Assembly: GCA_029448655.1 (NCBI GenBank)
Contig: JACCLO010000001.1
Coordinates: 1,674,001 to 1,738,000, forward strand
Length of the DNA: 64,000 nt
Reading direction: 5' to 3'
From: Wolfiporia cocos
Lineage: Eukaryota; Basidiomycota; Agaricomycetes; Polyporales; Phaeolaceae
The notes beneath the pieces are model-generated. The model was given only the letters and a program-made list of their open reading frames with translations. It searched no databases and was not told the origin of the DNA. Shown in pieces: positions 37,630 to 49,116 of the stretch. Positions within the stretch are counted from its first letter, which is position 1. Every line of letters begins with the position of its first letter. Made by a program: the position numbers and the translations under genes.

Positions 37630-38312
37630 TAAGATAGACCCAAGTCATACTCAACCAGGGAGTGTCACACCGTGACATCCACGTGCCGCAGACTAATCCA
37701 GCATGATCAGGACTTGTCTATTACATGATATGTAAATTACAAAAACAGAGTACACGTGCTGTCCTGGGCATGAAAGGATTCAATCTATGTTACATTGTCT
37801 AGCTTGGCCGAGACACCTTCTGGGGTCACTCTACGACCATGGTCGCCGCCCAAGCTGCTTGGGAGCTAGAGAGTCCCTTGCGGTATGCATCCATAAACAT
37901 CTGCGAACGCATATAGAATTTATGTAAACGTCAACAATTAACTCACAATATAACGAGGCAGTATCCTTTGAATGTTCGCTTTGTGGGTTGTATGCTCTTA
38001 GCAACACAATCTGTATGTCTGGGCATATATTCGATGGATAATGTCATCCTCCTAAATTGTGCGATGCTGACTAATTCGACGGGCCGGCCACATAAATAGC
38101 CACATAAGAAGGGACTGATGCACTTTATCAAAAATCGAAAACCTGAGAATCCTCAACCTTTGTGTTTGCAAGAGATCTCAGGTTTTAGATTTTACTCAAA
38201 TGGTCTTTGACCATTGTTATGTCAAATGCAAGTTGCCCACTCTGTCAAACTTGCCTCGGCGTGACAGATTTTGGTCATGTGACGTGATTGAGTATGACTT
38301 GGGTCTATCTTA
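37630..38312. mobile_element. 683-bp MITE-like element with 25-bp terminal inverted repeats
   Basis: The left end (37630-37654, taagatagacccaagtc...) and right end (38288-38312) are perfect reverse complements over 25 bases. Both outermost dinucleotides are TA, as expected for Tc1/mariner-type insertion into TA. The interior is AT-rich with no transposase frame, so it would be non-autonomous. It lies between the two lectin pseudogenes. Confidence 0.65.
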
Positions 38313-38444
38313 TGTGCCATTAAGCCTAGTGTCTCATCCGCAATTCTAATCAGGGACTGGAAACACGTACAATGAATATCGTTGCATGAGCGCGCAGCTG
38401 ACGCTGCGAGCGTCTACATTGTACAACTCTATTGACAATCATGT

Positions 38445-38785
38445 ATAAGAGACAGTAACGCTGTGATGGAAGGTGTCGCCCTTAGCCTGAATATATGGTC
38501 GAATATTTCCATGCACTTACATAAGGCTTTCCCTGGTAATGTTCCTCTCTAATCTTGGCCCTGTCGCTGCACACCGACGGCGACGTGAAAAGAGCGTCCT
38601 CGCCCACATCGCTCGTGAAGTGGAGTGTGCCGGATGTGCCGCTGTCACCCGTGGCCATGTGCCTGATGCATGCGGTGTTTGAGGCATGCGGTGTTTGAGT
38701 GGGCACTGCCGTTTGGCGCAGTATCAAACGGTTTCTTCAACGCGAGAAACCGACGTTGGATAGATTGCTTGCACGGACGTCGACA
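38445..38785 (-). pseudogene. Fruiting-body lectin, decayed copy 3
   Basis: Readable pieces on the minus strand: ASNLSNVGFSRVEETV followed by TGA where the intact lectin has Trp, then GDSGTSGTLHFTSDVGEDA and DRAKIREEHYQGK, and a final GDTFHHSVTVS. The central part (VHNYKHWCD region) is missing. More decayed than copy 2. Confidence 0.8.
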
Positions 38786-39762
38786 GTGTGAAGCATGCTA
38801 CAAGGGTACCAGTCTGAGACAACATAGAAATCTACATGAACTGACGAGTGAGCTCGTACTGAGAAGTAATTAGCTCGAAATCAATGCAAGTAATGTGTCA
38901 AGTCGTTTTTGGGTGTTAAGAGATATCTGATTCATTGTGACAAGCGTACGGAGCCTCTGGTCGTTGCAGTGCAAGTCTTGAAGGAGTAATATCTGCAGTT
39001 CCTATCAGCAAAATGTGTGTCGCATGAGCTTCGGAGAAAATGGTCCAAGGTCTGCAGAATGCATTGGAATCACGGCCTCTCCTCAACACCGACGATACAC
39101 CAGTGCATTATCAGATTGAATGGGGAACGTATCGTATTTCTGGCTTGCAATGGAAGACGGGCCCTGCAGGGAACCTGCAGTTAAATTATGGTTCAACAAG
39201 CGTATTGCCTAGTGGTTTCGCATATGCAGATAGTCACGCGTACCAGTGCATACAATACGTCCTGGACTCGTGAACAACAGACGCAACGTCCTACGTCCGC
39301 TCTCCAGGCAGATACCGGTACACCAGCCAGCCAGGTGTTGCAAGCCTCAAGGCAGCTATGCAGGGGGGTCCAACAAACATCCTATACCGATTGCACGAAA
39401 CGCCCTAACTCGGTCCGTACAGCTTACGGCTTACAGTCGATGAAACCCATCATACCCGCGGACATCTCATGAGCATGCGCAGATGAACACTTGTCCATGA
39501 TACGGATAATCTCCTGCAGGCGAAATCTCCCAATAATTTGGTAGACAAGCACATTGCGCCGCGACGGTACGCATATATCGATCACGGGCGCCATGAGTCT
39601 GCCAGAAGGAGTTGGGCACTCGGATCTAGGTGCAATCCCGCCGTTGGTGGCTAAAGTGATCACTCAAAGCTCGTCGATTCATGACACCTACTGGAGGTGG
39701 AGAGCATGTCATTGCTCCATGGCGTGGCATGCGATAATGATAGATAGCAGAGAGTAAGGAAA
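38786..39762. other. Intergenic
   Basis: A plus-strand frame of 77 codons (39040-39273; NLQLNYGSTSVLPSGFAYAD) is the longest. It resembles no known family, so no gene is called. Confidence 0.35.
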
Positions 39763-40370
39763 CTAATCGAAGAGACCGAAACCCTAAGAAGCAGATACTG
39801 TTTAGTGTATGGTATCTTGCAATGACAACTGCAGCACGCACCATATCGTCGTCCGACTCCTCCTTCTCCTCTTCCTTCTTCTCCTCCTCTTTTGGTGCCT
39901 CGGCCGCTGCCGCTGCTCCGCCAGCCGCCGCGGGCGCACCAACAGCAGGCGCACCTCCACCCGCACCAACGTTCGAGAGGAGCTCCTTCACGTTCTTTCC
40001 TTCAAGCGCCTTCGCGAGGAGAGAGGCCCAGATTGGCTCGAGTTCAACCGACGCGGCAGAAGTGAGCGCAACGATTTTGTCGGACTAAGCGCGCGGGGTT
40101 AGTCTATTTGTTGCAGCCCGACACGGCTGAACTTACGGTGATCTCAACACCTTCATCGGCGAGGATGAGGGCGGCGTACGTCGCGGCGAGCTCAGTGGAG
40201 GCCTAAGAATCAGAGCATGTGTTTAGTCCTAGTTTATGAGGTCGTCGATCGCGGGCGCCTTGAGAAGTACATCCAAGTTAGAGTGGCATAATCCACCTCC
40301 CAGGAATTCTCGAATATCGCAGATATGGCCAGCCCGCAAAAACAGCAGCAGCACAGACGAGTCTCACCAT
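39763..40370 (-). CDS. RPP1: 60S acidic ribosomal protein P1
   Basis: 110 residues in four exons: 40370-40368 (the ATG alone), 40202-40137, 40084-39842, and 39783-39763 (GFGLFD). It is a lateral-stalk protein that recruits translation factors to the ribosome. The N-terminal dimerisation domain [17 protein letters not shown] and [19 protein letters not shown] is followed by the Ala/Gly hinge and the acidic tail [22 protein letters not shown], the universal P-protein C-terminus. The first exon carries only the start codon, followed by a 165-nt intron; this is inferred because [11 protein letters not shown] is the family start and the ATG has a perfect gtgaga donor directly after it. Confidence 0.93.
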
Positions 40371-41661
40371 TTGTGCAGTCGTGAACAGAGCAAGGGGCTT
40401 GAAGGGCGACGGCGTTGATGAGTATGCGAGTGGCGACGAGCTCTGCCTTCTTGCGCTACGGTATTTGCCGAACGCGAGCGTCTGCTGAAATCGCGAGCAA
40501 GCGCCTGACATTCCGCCGTGGGCGCTCAAGCTGCTTGATATATAGCTAGGATTACTCGGTCATCATAACTTCATGTACCCGTCGAGGATATGCGCTGAAA
40601 CTTTATAGTCTCTCGATGCCAATTCTGGGAAACTACAGAATCAAATCGGCCGGTATATACTTGGTTACGCTCTGTGCTCACAGTATAGCGGGCAGACTCA
40701 CCCGGGACATCGACTCGTACAACGGCCATCGACCCCAAAACAACGAGAATATATGTTGGTTGCTAGGTGGTGATTGCATACAGACCTTTCTGAGATTGCA
40801 ACTTCACCCCGTATCTCGACCGAATACGCACTTTATCATATGTCGCCTAACAGACCTTCAAAAGCTTTGTCGTAGAAATCAGCCAGCGATGCATGAAAGG
40901 TACGGTATACGTTTGGCTGCCGCGACTATCATCGTGAATGTATAGATCCTTGCGCTACCTCGTTGTCAAGACTGAAATTATGGAGCCATCGGTGCGCCAT
41001 AGTACACACAATTTCCGCTTTTGACGAGTTCTTTGCATATTGCTGACGCACAATTTCAACGCTTTCGCGCTTGCTTTAAGTCTCATCTGACGACCGCCGG
41101 CCCCAAATGCAGCAGATTGTGCTCCATGTATTCACTGATCGCTCATTGCTATTATTCGGAGTCACATGGGTTTAACAGACGCAGGAGACCAGGCCACTGG
41201 GAGACTTGGGTCAGAATTGTTGACTTTCTCGGGGCAGAATATGATGACAGTGCTGGCCTTCGTGAATGTGTGGCGGCAGATTCCATGATCATTGTACCAC
41301 GGCACATATGACCCCGCGGATCAGCTATTTCGGTCAACAATATTTGTAACTCCTTGGTTCCCGTTGGAGGGAGGATTTATCCTCGAGGCTCAAGGGCGAA
41401 GGCATGACAATCGCGCTGAATAGCGACTTCACCGCGCCGATCGAGGAGCCGTTCACCTTATTTAGGAATGCGGTGCGCCGTGCCCAAATCGGTTGAGAGC
41501 TTAGTCAGCACACGCTGACGACTCGGTGCTTGTCCAACGCCCGCCCTCACTGTCTTTCACAACCACCACGACCACATCTTCATCTGAGCAACTGTGCAGA
41601 CACACACTCCTTGCCCTCCGTGGCTGCGCTCTCCACTGTGGCTTCCCTTACTGCCAATGCG
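40371..41661. other. Intergenic, divergent promoters
   Basis: About 1.3 kb between the divergent RPP1 and CCR4 genes. A TATA-like tatatag lies near 40542 on the RPP1 side. No other gene seen. Confidence 0.4.
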
Positions 41662-44096
41662 ATGTACTACCCGCAACAGTCCCCGGGCATGGCCCAGCAC
41701 CCTGCACAAGTACATGACCAGTCACCATGGTCCCGCCAACCGCATCACCCAGCTCTAGGACCTCCTGGCCGTGTGCAACAACCGAACTCACCTGCTTATC
41801 CTCTCTTCACGAACGGTGCACTGACCACAATGCAGCCTCACCCCCACATGCCAGGCCCGCTCCCGCATCACCACCATCACCAGAATTCACTATCGCACTC
41901 TCATTTCCCTTCTCCTCCAACAGTAAATGGGCTGCAAGGGCATCCACTGGGACAGAATGGCTCGCCCGGTAGTGTGTCTACGCCACACATGACAGTTCAC
42001 TGGCAGCAGCAACTACTCAAATGCGAGGTCAGCCTATGATGCTTGGTGTACACTTTCTCCTCATTGACATGCAGATAGATGATCCGCGCATCGAGATCAC
42101 CACATCATCGGGCGCGTGCAAGCGCCATGGCATCGCGCACGGTGCAGAAGGCAGCAATCCCGATTACGAACCCTAATGCCATAAAGGTAGTGGCCACGAA
42201 TGGGACGGCGACGAATGGGACAGCGGTCAAAGAGGATGAAGGTGCGGGGAGTAGTAGCTCGCCATCGCCAAAGTCAGCATCGGCATCGTCTGCAGATCGT
42301 GCGACCGCCGCGGGCGCGAACCATCCCTCGTCGACGGTGGCGCCAATTGCGGAAGCACCGCGACTGACAGCGCCCAAGCCACAGAACACGTGGAACTCGT
42401 TGGACATGGGAGGTGTAAATATCAAGAGCATCCCTTCCACATCTAGGTTGTTCTCGTTCACATTTCTCATGAACCTCTACCTCAACCACAATGCGCTGTC
42501 GACGATCCCTCCAGACATTGCGAGGCTGCGTCATCTGGAACTTCTGGACCTGTCGGGCAACCAATTGATGTCGGTACCTCCGGAGCTTGGAATGCTCACG
42601 TCGCTCAAAGAACTGTACCTCTTCGATAACCAGCTAACCACACTACCGCCAGAACTTGGGAGCCTACATCAACTGCAGACTTTGGGGATCGAAGGGAACA
42701 TACACTTCGACCCTACTTTAAAGCAGATGGTACAGAAGGATGGTACGCCTGCACTCATCTCATATCTCCGAGATTCGTATGGAGGCCCGCCACGGCCGCC
42801 CGAACGTGTGTGGAAGGACCTGTTGACGAAATCGGAGCGGGAGCAGCTGACGGCGGATCCCAACGCGGAAATAATCAGTACGCTCTGTTACAATATTCTC
42901 TGTGAGAGGTGTGCGACAGAGCGGTTGTACGGGTACACGCCGTCGTGGGCACTCGCGTGGGATTACCGGAAGGAACTCATCCTGGACGAGATCCTCCATC
43001 ACAACTCCGACTTTTTATGCTTGCAGGAAGTCGATAACGCACAATACGAGGAATTCTTCTTGCAGAATTTGTCGGAGCGGGACTACGAGGGTGTGTACTG
43101 GCCAAAGTCGCGGTACAAGACGATGAATGACGCGGATCGACGGTTGGTGGATGGGTGTGCAACGTTCTACAAGGCATCCAAGTATGTTTTATGCTTTGCG
43201 TGGGAAGCATATTCGTTTACGTATGAATTACAGATACACGCTTGTCGAGAAGCATTTGATCGAATTCAGCGCCGTGGCGATGCAGCGGTCGGATTTCAAG
43301 AAGACCGATGATATGTTCAACCGCGTGCTCGGCAAGGACCACATAGCTGTGGTCTGTCTATTGGAGAACAAGGTCACCGGAACGCGTATCATCGTAGCTA
43401 ACGCCCACATCCATTGGGACCCATCGTATCGTGATGTCAAGCTTGTCCAGGTTGCACTCTTGGTCGAGGAGATCGAGAAGATGGCGAACAACTTCGCCAA
43501 GTACCCGCCACGTCTCCCACCTACTCCCTTATCAGCCGGTGGCATGTCCACCGCACCCGGTGCAGGTGAACACAACGCATCGTCGCGCCCACCGCCGGTG
43601 TACACCGACGGCACGAAGATCCCGGTCATCATTTGCGGTGATTTCAACTCGATACAATCAAGCGGCGTATACGAATACCTGTCGTCTGGTAGTGTCCCAC
43701 CAGACCATGCGGACTTCATGTCGCATCTCTACGGCCGATACACGTCGGAGGGCCTGAGGCATCGTCTTGGTCTGAAGAGCGCGTATGCGGTTGCAGGCGA
43801 TCTGCCTATGACCAACTACACACCGGGCTTCCAGGGAGTCATCGACTACATCTGGTACTCGACGACGAATCTGTCCATTACTGGCGTTCTTGGCGAAGTC
43901 GACAAGTCGTATCTCGAGAAGGTAGTTGGGTTCCCAAATGCACATTTTCCTTCAGAGTAAGTCTGGGATCGTGTTTGATCTTTGTTCGTTGCTGATTCCT
44001 GCATGATAAAGTCATCTGTGCATTGTGTCGGAGTTCCGTGTCCGGCCACCCAAGGAGACCCAGCCTCCTCGACAGACCGAGACGTCCCGGGCCTAG
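41662..44096 (+). CDS. CCR4: Ccr4-type poly(A) deadenylase (CCR4-NOT catalytic subunit)
   Basis: 758 residues in four exons (41662-42027, 42079-43181, 43234-43956, 44012-44096). It shortens mRNA poly(A) tails in the cytoplasm. An N-terminal Pro/His/Gln-rich region (HHHHHQNSLSHSH) is followed by QQQLLKCE-MIRASRSPHHR, about four leucine-rich repeats (LYLNHNALSTIPPDIARL; LDLSGNQLMSVPPELGML; LYLFDNQLTTLPPELGSL) that bind Caf1, and the endonuclease/exonuclease/phosphatase domain with LCLQEVDN, NAHIHWDP, ICGDFNS, IDYIWYS and SDHLCIVSEF, covering the catalytic Glu, Asn, Asp and His. The ATG at 41662 (MYYPQQSP) is preferred; an in-frame ATG exists at 41530. The tail ends RPPKETQPPRQTETSRA. Confidence 0.93.
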
Positions 44097-44796
44097 TTCT
44101 CACATTCCCTCCAGGATAAGGGAATCCACCCACATATCCGCCCTCATTCTCGTTCATCTTTGTACATTTATTTGATTCTTGTAAATATGCCTTTTTGGCG
44201 TATCTTCTCCCAGTCCTTTTTTGCGGAATACACACCACTTTGTTGTCATTTGCCACTATACTATATTCCTTTTCGTCCACATTATTTTGTGTCGCGGTTT
44301 CTTTCTGTCTTGAGCCTGCTTGCTTTCTCTCATCCTGGTTGTCATTCCCGTCTGTCGCGTTCAACACCCTGCATACACTGTAGCATGTGCGTGTACGTCT
44401 TGTCCAATGCAAACCCCATCGAAATGCAGCTTGAGTAGCGCGAGAGCTCTCCCACATACTCATGACCAGCGAGAGGCGGAGGAAGCAGAATGTATGTTGG
44501 GAGCTCTTGAATCGACCGCAATGTTGTCGGCCACGCCAAGTCCGCGTGTTCGAACGTAGTACCCGTTAACGATCGCGCCGCGGAGTCATCTCATCTCAGC
44601 TGAGATCTGCTTAGTAGATTGATCAGTCGCACGTCTACTTCGATATCAATATTGTTGCTCACCTTCACCTCGTGCTACTCGACCAAGGAATCTCGACAGC
44701 ATACTTCACCTTGGCTGGCTGCTGAGACTTCCTGTGTGCGGCCGGGGACACTGTCAAGTTGCATTTCCGGCGCGCGCCGTGTATCACGCACTCATC
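44097..44796. other. Intergenic
   Basis: CCR4 3' region and muskelin promoter. Pyrimidine-rich, no gene seen. Confidence 0.4.
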
Positions 44797-47700
44797 ATGG
44801 ATCGCGGTTACAGTAGGGAACCACCTGTGGTTCCACTTAAGTACTCCATCGCCGGATGCTCGGAGCATAGTGGGAAGTATGTGGCAGAGAACATCCTGGT
44901 CGACAACCCGTCGGACCAGACTAGCCGATGGAGTGGTGCGTATTATCAGTCGCCCAACGTGAAGCAATGGATGTTGCTTCGCCTGCAACATCTGACTATT
45001 CTCAGTTGAGTATCTTCGCGGTTTCCTAAACGTCAAGCTCATAGTGTTTTTAAGAGAGCTTGACATTCGGAAAGGTGCGTACCTCTGCTGTATCCCCGTA
45101 TCTACTGCACGAAACGGACAGCTGCAACGCATAGTTCCACAAACGTGCGTACATCGATTGTCATCGTAGACTGGGCTGTGTCAAGCATGAGATTCAGCGC
45201 ACCCATGTAACATGAAAGAATTCAAGGTCTACGTGGGCTTGACTGAAGACAACATGACTGAGGAAAGTTGCAGGTTATATCCTTGAGTCTGACATCTTAT
45301 TGACAAGCAACCCCAGGTACTACGGGCGAGCTTGAAGAACGACTCTAACCCAGAAACGTTCTCTATTCGGCACATGAACGATGCCGGCATATGTTTCCCA
45401 ACACGCTATATCAAAATTGTTCCTCTGTCGTGGGTCTCCTCGCTGTGTGGAAGGCAGCGCCACGACTGATCACACATATTTGCTAGAGCACACGGCCAGA
45501 GCTTCCACACTTCCATCTGGCATGTTGCTATGATGGGTGTCGTCGACGATGCATACGTTGAACAGATCAACGCACGACATGAACAGGTATTATTGTTTGA
45601 CTGCAAGTTGGTGTCGAAACGAGTGACGAGCATATTTTAGTTCAGAGAAATATCCGTCTTACGCTATGTCCTAAAGCATCTTCGACAGCGACGATTCCTG
45701 ACCCCATTCACCGACATCCTCACTCGCTCAGGAGTACATCTGGAGCATCCATCATTGACAAAGCTCCACGAGCAACTCGTTCTTGCGGGTGACTGGTTAC
45801 AAGCGGAACAAACCATCTATGACATCTCCTCTGCAGGAATGTTCTCATCGTATCGCCAAGCCTGCCAGCCTCGCGCACGCTGGACACGAATAGTAATGCC
45901 GGATGGTGTCCCTGCCCCTAATCCGCGAGGCGGACACGCTATGTGCATCGACAAACAAAGCAAGAAGATCTACCTGCATGGTGGATGGGACGGTCAGTCC
46001 AGCCTAGAAGACTTCTGGGCGTTCGACGAGTGGCACGAGCGCTGGGATGCATGTAGTTCGGCGTCGCGCATCACTGCTCCGGGTCCCCGGGCATGTCATA
46101 AGATGGTGGTCGACGAGAAGACAGGCTCGATTTACGTATTGGGCAGACTAGGAGATGCTGACGCACTGGACTCGGGGAACACCCGGAGACTGAACGTTGG
46201 GAGGAATATAGCCCCAACTTCTCCAAGGTCTTCGACTCCAACGCACCCTGGAGAGAGTACGCGGTCTTCGGACCCGCCTAGGCATAGTGAAGTCGCTCCA
46301 TTGCCGTGGTCATTTGTCTCTGAGTTCTATCGCTATCACACTCGCCACCCAATGGGAGGTGAGTGGGAATTGTTATCTTACGATACAGCGGTAAGGAGTC
46401 ATGCTACGTTTATGGTTTGAGCTAACTTCGTTCGCATGCTAGTCAACCGGTGGACCACCCCTGATATTCGACCATCAAATGGTGATCGACAGCGAGGCAC
46501 AGATGATCTACGTTTTCGGCGGACGGATTATCGATGGCGACTGGGAGACTTACAAGTCGTCCGGATTGTATGCCTACGACATTAGCTCTGGCATGTGGAG
46601 TCCAATACAGTGAGTACTTTGACTTGAGGCGAAGGAACGTAACTCACCACATCTGACGCATCTTTCAAGAACTATCGATGCAAATGGCGTACATCCAAGT
46701 ATACCACCGCGATTCGGTATGCCCTCTGCTCACGCAGGTCACTACTATGCTTATGTCATACTGCCGCGCAGGTCATTCCATGGTAATGGATCCATATACT
46801 CACACTCTATTCATTTTCGCCGGCCAGCGTGACGATAAATACCTATCTGACATGTATGCATACCATATCCCAACGGGAACCGTGACCGAGCTATTCGCCA
46901 ACTTCACTCTGGCCGGCGGACCCGATCCATGCTTCACACAGAGGGCAGTGATTGACCCCGAACTGAAGGAGATCTACGTGTATGTCGAATTACGGTCAGG
47001 CTATTCAATTTTGAATAGCGTGTCTAACATGCAGCGTTCTCGTCAGCTTTTGTGGTCTCACCCGGAACCGCTCAGGATCACTGACTGTCCTCGAGACTGA
47101 GGCTCCACACTGGATCTATCGCTATGAACGTCCAGACAGGCCAGGCAAATGGACGCAGATCCTTCCTGCCGACCCCGCAAACATGCCACAGCCGCGCTAC
47201 GCACATCAAGTCGTCTACGATGCGGATGCGAAAGTTGTGTATATGCACGGAGGCAACTCAGGCGCCGTGAACCACGCCACAAGCGGTACAGTACTCCTGG
47301 GTTCGGAAGAGGGTCGCGGTATCGGGGGAAGCCAGGCGCTTGAAGGACCGGATGCTGCAAAGGAACATCGCCTGGATGACTTCTGGAAAATGCAGCTGGA
47401 ACGGTCAGTCGCCCCTACTTTCCGCATAGAGATCGCTGAATCCTTCTGTTCAGGCCTGCCCTTGAGGACATCGTGCGACAAGCAATTTACGAGATCCGCC
47501 AACAACAGTACGTGTCCCTCAGTCTCATTTCTAAAGCTATTACTTATGAAGAGGGATAGGTTCAGAGAGCTATGCGAAGACCAGCCTGCAGTTAAAGCGC
47601 TTGCATTTCTGCAAACATCCGTGTCTCCGGTCGTGGATCACAGCAATCCGGACGAGGCAGAAACGTTCCGCTTGCTTCTCTCTCACTTGCTATCGAGGCC

Positions 47701-47998
47701 TACCAACGGGCATGATGGCGGACCATCCGGAAGTGCAACAGAGACAGCACCCAACGAGGACGAAGAGATGGCCGATTCCACGGAGACAGCATCACAGCTT
47801 GCATTGTCCAGGAAGTCAGTGATTTTACTGGATCAGGATCCTCGCGAACGCACATTACATGCAGGAGCAGCACCTTCAGAAGCGCGGTTCAGGCAGCGCA
47901 CACGGATTTTCGAGAAGCTATTGGAGTTCATTAACAAGCAGGACAAACAGCCAGACGAGAATCTACTGGACATGATTAACACAGACAAAGAGGAGTGA
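44797..47998 (+). CDS. Muskelin-like discoidin/kelch protein, possibly disrupted
   Basis: Fungal muskelin: discoidin domain (YSIAGCSEHSGKYVAENI, SRWSGAYYQSPNVKQWMLLR, SIWHVAMMG), LisH/CTLH-like helices (LRYVLKHLRQRRFL), then kelch repeats (RGGHAMCIDKQSKKIYLHGG, RACHKMVVDEKTGSIYVLGR, FDHQMVIDSEAQMIYVFGGR, HSMVMDPYTHTLFIFAGQ, RYAHQVVYDADAKVVYMHGG). In animals muskelin is part of the CTLH/GID E3 ligase. Exons: 44797-45004, 45055 to about 45078, 45198-45262, 45317-45429, 45487-45586, 45641-46263, 46325-46390, 46443-46609, 46670-46716, 46772-46979, 47035-47403, 47454-47507, 47560-47998. Two faults: no GT/GC donor fits after 45262 (GAG then gaaagt), and one base is missing in a GGGG run near 46170 (DS-EHPETERWEEY). 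Confidence 0.85.
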
Positions 47999-48133
47999 CG
48001 AGGACGCTCTAGCTTGGACGCTGCCAGTGCAGCCACAGATAATATCGCAGTCTCTGTAGTTGATACAAGATCTGGGAAGCATATCGTTACAGATGCTGGC
48101 ATCTCGTGAAGTCCAGAACGTGCGGCGGGTCGT

Positions 48134-48722
48134 TTACTCGTCGAGATTGATTGCTCGGCCAAACTTGGCGTACAAGATCACTTTGAGCTCCTTCATAGAC
48201 TTTTCGCACTCCTCCGCGCGATCAGTAAGATTTGACAGTTCGCTGTTGAGCTCGTTCTGGTCCTTCTCCAGACGATTCATAGCGCGACTGTGCGAAAGAT
48301 GGAGGAACACCTCCCCCACTTTATACCTGGAGGATTTATATGGTAAGTACAACTATGTGCACGGTCGCATGATATGTGCGTACATTACTGGATCATCTTC
48401 GTCCGCGAGCTCGAGCTCCATCGACAGGTCATCGAGGGCTTCCTTCTCTTGCTGTAAGGGACTATTTTAACACGAGCACATACCTGCTACAGGCGTAGAA
48501 CGGTGACCTTTAGCGTGGTGATTCTCTCTTCAATCCCGCGTAGCCGCGTGTTCAGCTTGGAGAACGTGTTGATGCGCTGCTGGTCCTCTGTCGAATGCGA
48601 CGCGTTTACAGAGTAAGTGCATCGTCGCGACGGTGAATGAAATATGCAGGCACACCCCAGGTGACCTCGGCATTATCACCGTGCTCCTCCTCCTGAGATA
48701 GCTGAGCAACAGTATCAACCAT
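48134..48722 (-). CDS. GIM3: Prefoldin subunit 4
   Basis: 135 residues, exons 48722-48656, 48587-48508, 48451-48384, 48326-48134. It is a beta-type subunit of the hexameric prefoldin chaperone that passes nascent actin and tubulin to the CCT chaperonin. The coiled-coil helix (DQQRINTFSKLNTRLRGIEE), beta-hairpin (DPVMYKVGEVFLHL) and second helix (RAEECEKSMKELKVILYAKF) are in the right order, and the end GRAINLDE is nearly invariant in fungal Pfd4. The third intron uses gtacgc after DPV, not the nearer gtaatg, because only that keeps VMYKVG in frame. Confidence 0.93.
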
Positions 48723-49116
48723 TATAGCTGTGGTATCAAGCAGAAATGCACTCACTATACGCATAGCTGCCAATGCGAGGACGTGCTAATATTGTGGCTG
48801 AAGATCAGATTGTCGCGGACTGTGACAGACGCGTGACAGAACGCGATCCGAGCGTGACAGAGTAACCGAAGCTTCCGAGTGGTGCAGTACGTCGTTGCCG
48901 AGCACCTACCAACGTCCAATACAGCCACTAGCAGCTGATCAGCTAGGAGTGGCGCTATTGCAGACATTGGTGCGTCGTAAGTCCGCCCGGAATCATTTAT
49001 AACGGTAAGCGCCCGCGAGCCGTACGATTTGAGATTTCGAGACATCGTACAATGCTTCGAGCCAATATACAAAAGGCCATGAATGCCCCCCTAGTCCCTC
49101 TATCTCCTTGCCCACT
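48723..49116. other. Divergent promoter region
   Basis: About 390 bp between the divergent prefoldin and mevalonate decarboxylase genes. No gene seen. Confidence 0.4.
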
